Translations under genes and position numbers: made by a program
Notes under the pieces: generated by a model
Database searches by the model: none
Told to the model about the DNA's origin: nothing
What the model saw: only the letters and a program-made list of their open reading frames with translations
In this document: in pieces, positions 22,608-24,011 of the stretch
Layout of the letters: each line of letters begins with the position of its first letter
How positions within the stretch are numbered: position 1 is the first letter of the stretch
Source: an uncultured Bacilli bacterium
GTDB taxonomy: Bacteria > Bacillota_I > Bacilli_A > RF39 > UBA660
Length of the DNA stretch: 24,011 bases
Assembly (NCBI GenBank): GCA_947587115.1
Contig: CANPXY010000012.1
Location: forward strand, 1 to 24,011
Reading direction: 5' to 3'

Positions 22608-22740
22608 TGTGGAAAATAAAAAATAATACAGAGTTTTTTCCACAGAGAAAAAAGTTCAATATAGCATGAATTATTGGAAAAAATGAGGTTATTCACAATT
22701 TCCACAGTAATAATATAAAAAAGTTATAAGAAAGAAGGAA
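22608..22740 (+). other. oriC: oriC, dnaA-dnaN DnaA boxes and probable unwinding element
   Basis: The 139-base dnaA-dnaN gap holds TTTTCCACA on the minus strand (22608-22616) and, on the plus strand, TTTTCCACA (22636-22644), TTATTCACA (22689-22697) and ATTTCCACA (22698-22706). The last two abut and are followed by G and then TAA-TAA-TAT repeats and A/T-only sequence (22708-22720). Tandem boxes followed by 3-base TA-purine repeats are the arrangement of the B. subtilis basal unwinding system (DnaA-trios). The position between dnaA and dnaN is the same. Confidence 0.78.
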
Positions 22741-22745
22741 TATAT

Positions 22746-23873
22746 ATGAAATTAACAATTAAAAAAGATGTTTTATTAGAAGGATTAAATAAAGTTTCAA
22801 AAGCCATTTCTACTAAGAATTTAATTCCTGTATTATCTGGTATAAAATTTGAATTAGGAAAAGATCAATTAACTTTGACGGCATCGGACAATGATATTAC
22901 CATTCAAACTGTGATCAAAAACGATGAAGAAGGGAAGATGACGGTTGAAAAACAGGGAAGTATTATTATTCAAGGAAAGTATATTTTGGATATCGTACGA
23001 AAGTTACCTGAAGAATTTATCAATATCGAAGTAGTAGATGAGTTAAAAATATTGATCTATACTGCAAACAGTGAATTTACTTTAAATGGTATAAGTGAAA
23101 GAGAATATCCTAATATTAATCTAGAAAAAAATAAAAAACCTATATTATTAGATAATAAAGTGTTTAAAGATATTGTTAATCAAACTTCTTTTGCAGCTTC
23201 AACGGATGAAGCAAAACCAGTTCTTACAGGAATCAATTTCAATATTGTAGGAAATATCTTAGAATGTAATTCTACTGACTCTTACCGACTTGCTAGAAAG
23301 ATTGTCAATTTAAAAGAAGTGAGTACAGATAATTATAATATTATTATTCCAAGTAAAAACATTGTAGAATTTTCTAGAATTATTCCTGATGGAGAAGGGG
23401 ATATTAGCTTACATATTTTCAATAATAAAATTTTATTTGAATATGAAAACATTCTCTTTCAATCAAGATTAGTCAATGGAACCTATCCTAATACCAGTAA
23501 TTTATTACCAAATGATTCTTTCTTAAATATCACTGCAGATCTACAAGAATTCTACGATGTGATTGATCGAGCTAGCATCTTAACGAGCGATAAAGAAAAG
23601 AATATCGTCACTTTAGAGACGAGTGATTCTACATTGATTCTTCGTTCTTCTTCACAAGAAATTGGTAGAGTAGAAGAAAAGATGGAAGTTGTGAAAAATA
23701 ACGATGAAAATATTAAAATTTCTTTCAGTGCCAAATATATGATGGAAGCATTAAAGTCATTCTCTAATGAGAAAGTAGAAATTCAATTTGTAGGAGAGGT
23801 AAAACCAATTTTACTTAAAGATCCAGAAGATCCTACACTTATTCAATTAGTTCTTCCAATAAGAACCTATTAA
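22746..23873 (+). CDS. dnaN: DNA polymerase III beta subunit (sliding clamp)
   Basis: The dimeric clamp tethers DNA polymerase to its template and is a hub for repair and replication proteins. The 375-residue protein begins MKLTIKKDVLLEGLNKVSKA and shows the three-domain repeat pattern. Recognisable blocks are IPVLSGIKFEL (about 27-37), FAASTDEAKPVLTGINFNI (about 152-170) with CNSTDSYRLAR after it, and the C-terminal end IQLVLPIRTY, which lines the partner-binding pocket. AGAAGGA lies six bases before the ATG. It follows dnaA by 139 bases and ends at a strong terminator. Confidence 0.98.
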   Translation: MKLTIKKDVLLEGLNKVSKAISTKNLIPVLSGIKFELGKDQLTLTASDNDITIQTVIKNDEEGKMTVEKQGSIIIQGKYILDIVRKLPEEFINIEVVDELKILIYTANSEFTLNGISEREYPNINLEKNKKPILLDNKVFKDIVNQTSFAASTDEAKPVLTGINFNIVGNILECNSTDSYRLARKIVNLKEVSTDNYNIIIPSKNIVEFSRIIPDGEGDISLHIFNNKILFEYENILFQSRLVNGTYPNTSNLLPNDSFLNITADLQEFYDVIDRASILTSDKEKNIVTLETSDSTLILRSSSQEIGRVEEKMEVVKNNDENIKISFSAKYMMEALKSFSNEKVEIQFVGEVKPILLKDPEDPTLIQLVLPIRTY

Positions 23874-23877
23874 AAGA

Positions 23878-23930
23878 AAAAAGCTGTTGATTCAATCACT
23901 TTATATAGCGATTAATTAATGGCTTTTTTT
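23878..23930 (+). terminator. Intrinsic terminator of dnaA-dnaN
   Basis: AAAAAGC (23878-23884) pairs with GCTTTTT (23922-23928). The stem continues inward through mostly A-U and G-U pairs with one bulged C, giving a long hairpin with an A/T-rich loop and a T run. It lies five bases after the dnaN stop. Confidence 0.82.
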
Positions 23931-23953
23931 ATTTTTTAGTTGTGTTAAACAAA

Positions 23954-23982
23954 ATGACTGATAAATAAAAAAGTGCTATAAT
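23954..23982 (+). promoter_or_regulatory. Promoter for the next gene beyond the window
   Basis: ATGACT (23954-23959) is 17 bases from a perfect TATAAT (23977-23982). The window ends with AGAAAGG, which looks like the ribosome binding site of a plus-strand gene whose start lies outside. In Bacilli an S4-domain protein gene and recF usually follow dnaN; this is not visible here. Confidence 0.65.
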
Positions 23983-24011
23983 AAGAATGCCAAATAAAAA
24001 TTGTAGAAAGG

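Overview
The window is the chromosomal replication-origin region of a low-GC, walled member of the Bacillota, most likely class Bacilli. Gene order matches the left side of the Bacillus subtilis origin: walJ, dnaB/dnaC, rplI, gdpP, rpsR, ssb, rpsF, ychF, parB, parA, noc, rsmG, mnmG, mnmE, jag, yidC, rnpA, rpmH, oriC, dnaA, dnaN. TGA is used as a stop (mnmG, gdpP), so this is not a code-4 Mollicute. A Noc protein, a matching Noc binding site, LysM/M23 and WalJ-type wall genes and strong AGGAGG ribosome binding sites support Bacilli. I cannot name the genus.

Layout: everything left of about 20.92 kb is on the minus strand, and dnaA and dnaN (21.23-23.87 kb) are on the plus strand. All genes therefore point away from oriC, which is bipartite, with DnaA-box clusters at 20999-21173 and 22608-22706. 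From the origin leftward the units are rpmH, then rnpA-yidC-jag, mnmE, mnmG-rsmG, noc, parA-parB-DUF951-abgT, ychF-GATase-laccase-domain gene, rpsF-ssb-rpsR, a surface-protein gene, and gdpP-rplI-dnaB-M23 peptidase-walJ. Several units have clear sigma-A-type promoters and intrinsic terminators.

Functionally this is the usual origin set: initiation and elongation (DnaA, DnaN, DnaB, SSB), segregation and division coupling (ParA, ParB, Noc), ribosomal proteins (L34, L9, S6, S18), tRNA and rRNA modification (MnmE, MnmG, RsmG, RNase P protein), membrane insertion (YidC, Jag), c-di-AMP turnover and envelope maintenance.

Departures from the standard block are the interesting part. A secreted TasA-like/BspA-type leucine-rich-repeat protein gene sits between rpsR and gdpP. 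It has an 8-G tract at its start codon that leaves the signal peptide out of frame, suggesting phase variation. GdpP is reduced to its catalytic half and its GGGH-type motif has lost the His. Noc lacks the membrane-binding N-terminus and has a long disordered linker, yet an exact Noc binding site lies between mnmE and mnmG. L34 is four residues short, S18 keeps a zinc-ligand set, and the PgeF-like protein lacks one metal-binding His. The rpsF leader can fold to hide its own ribosome binding site.
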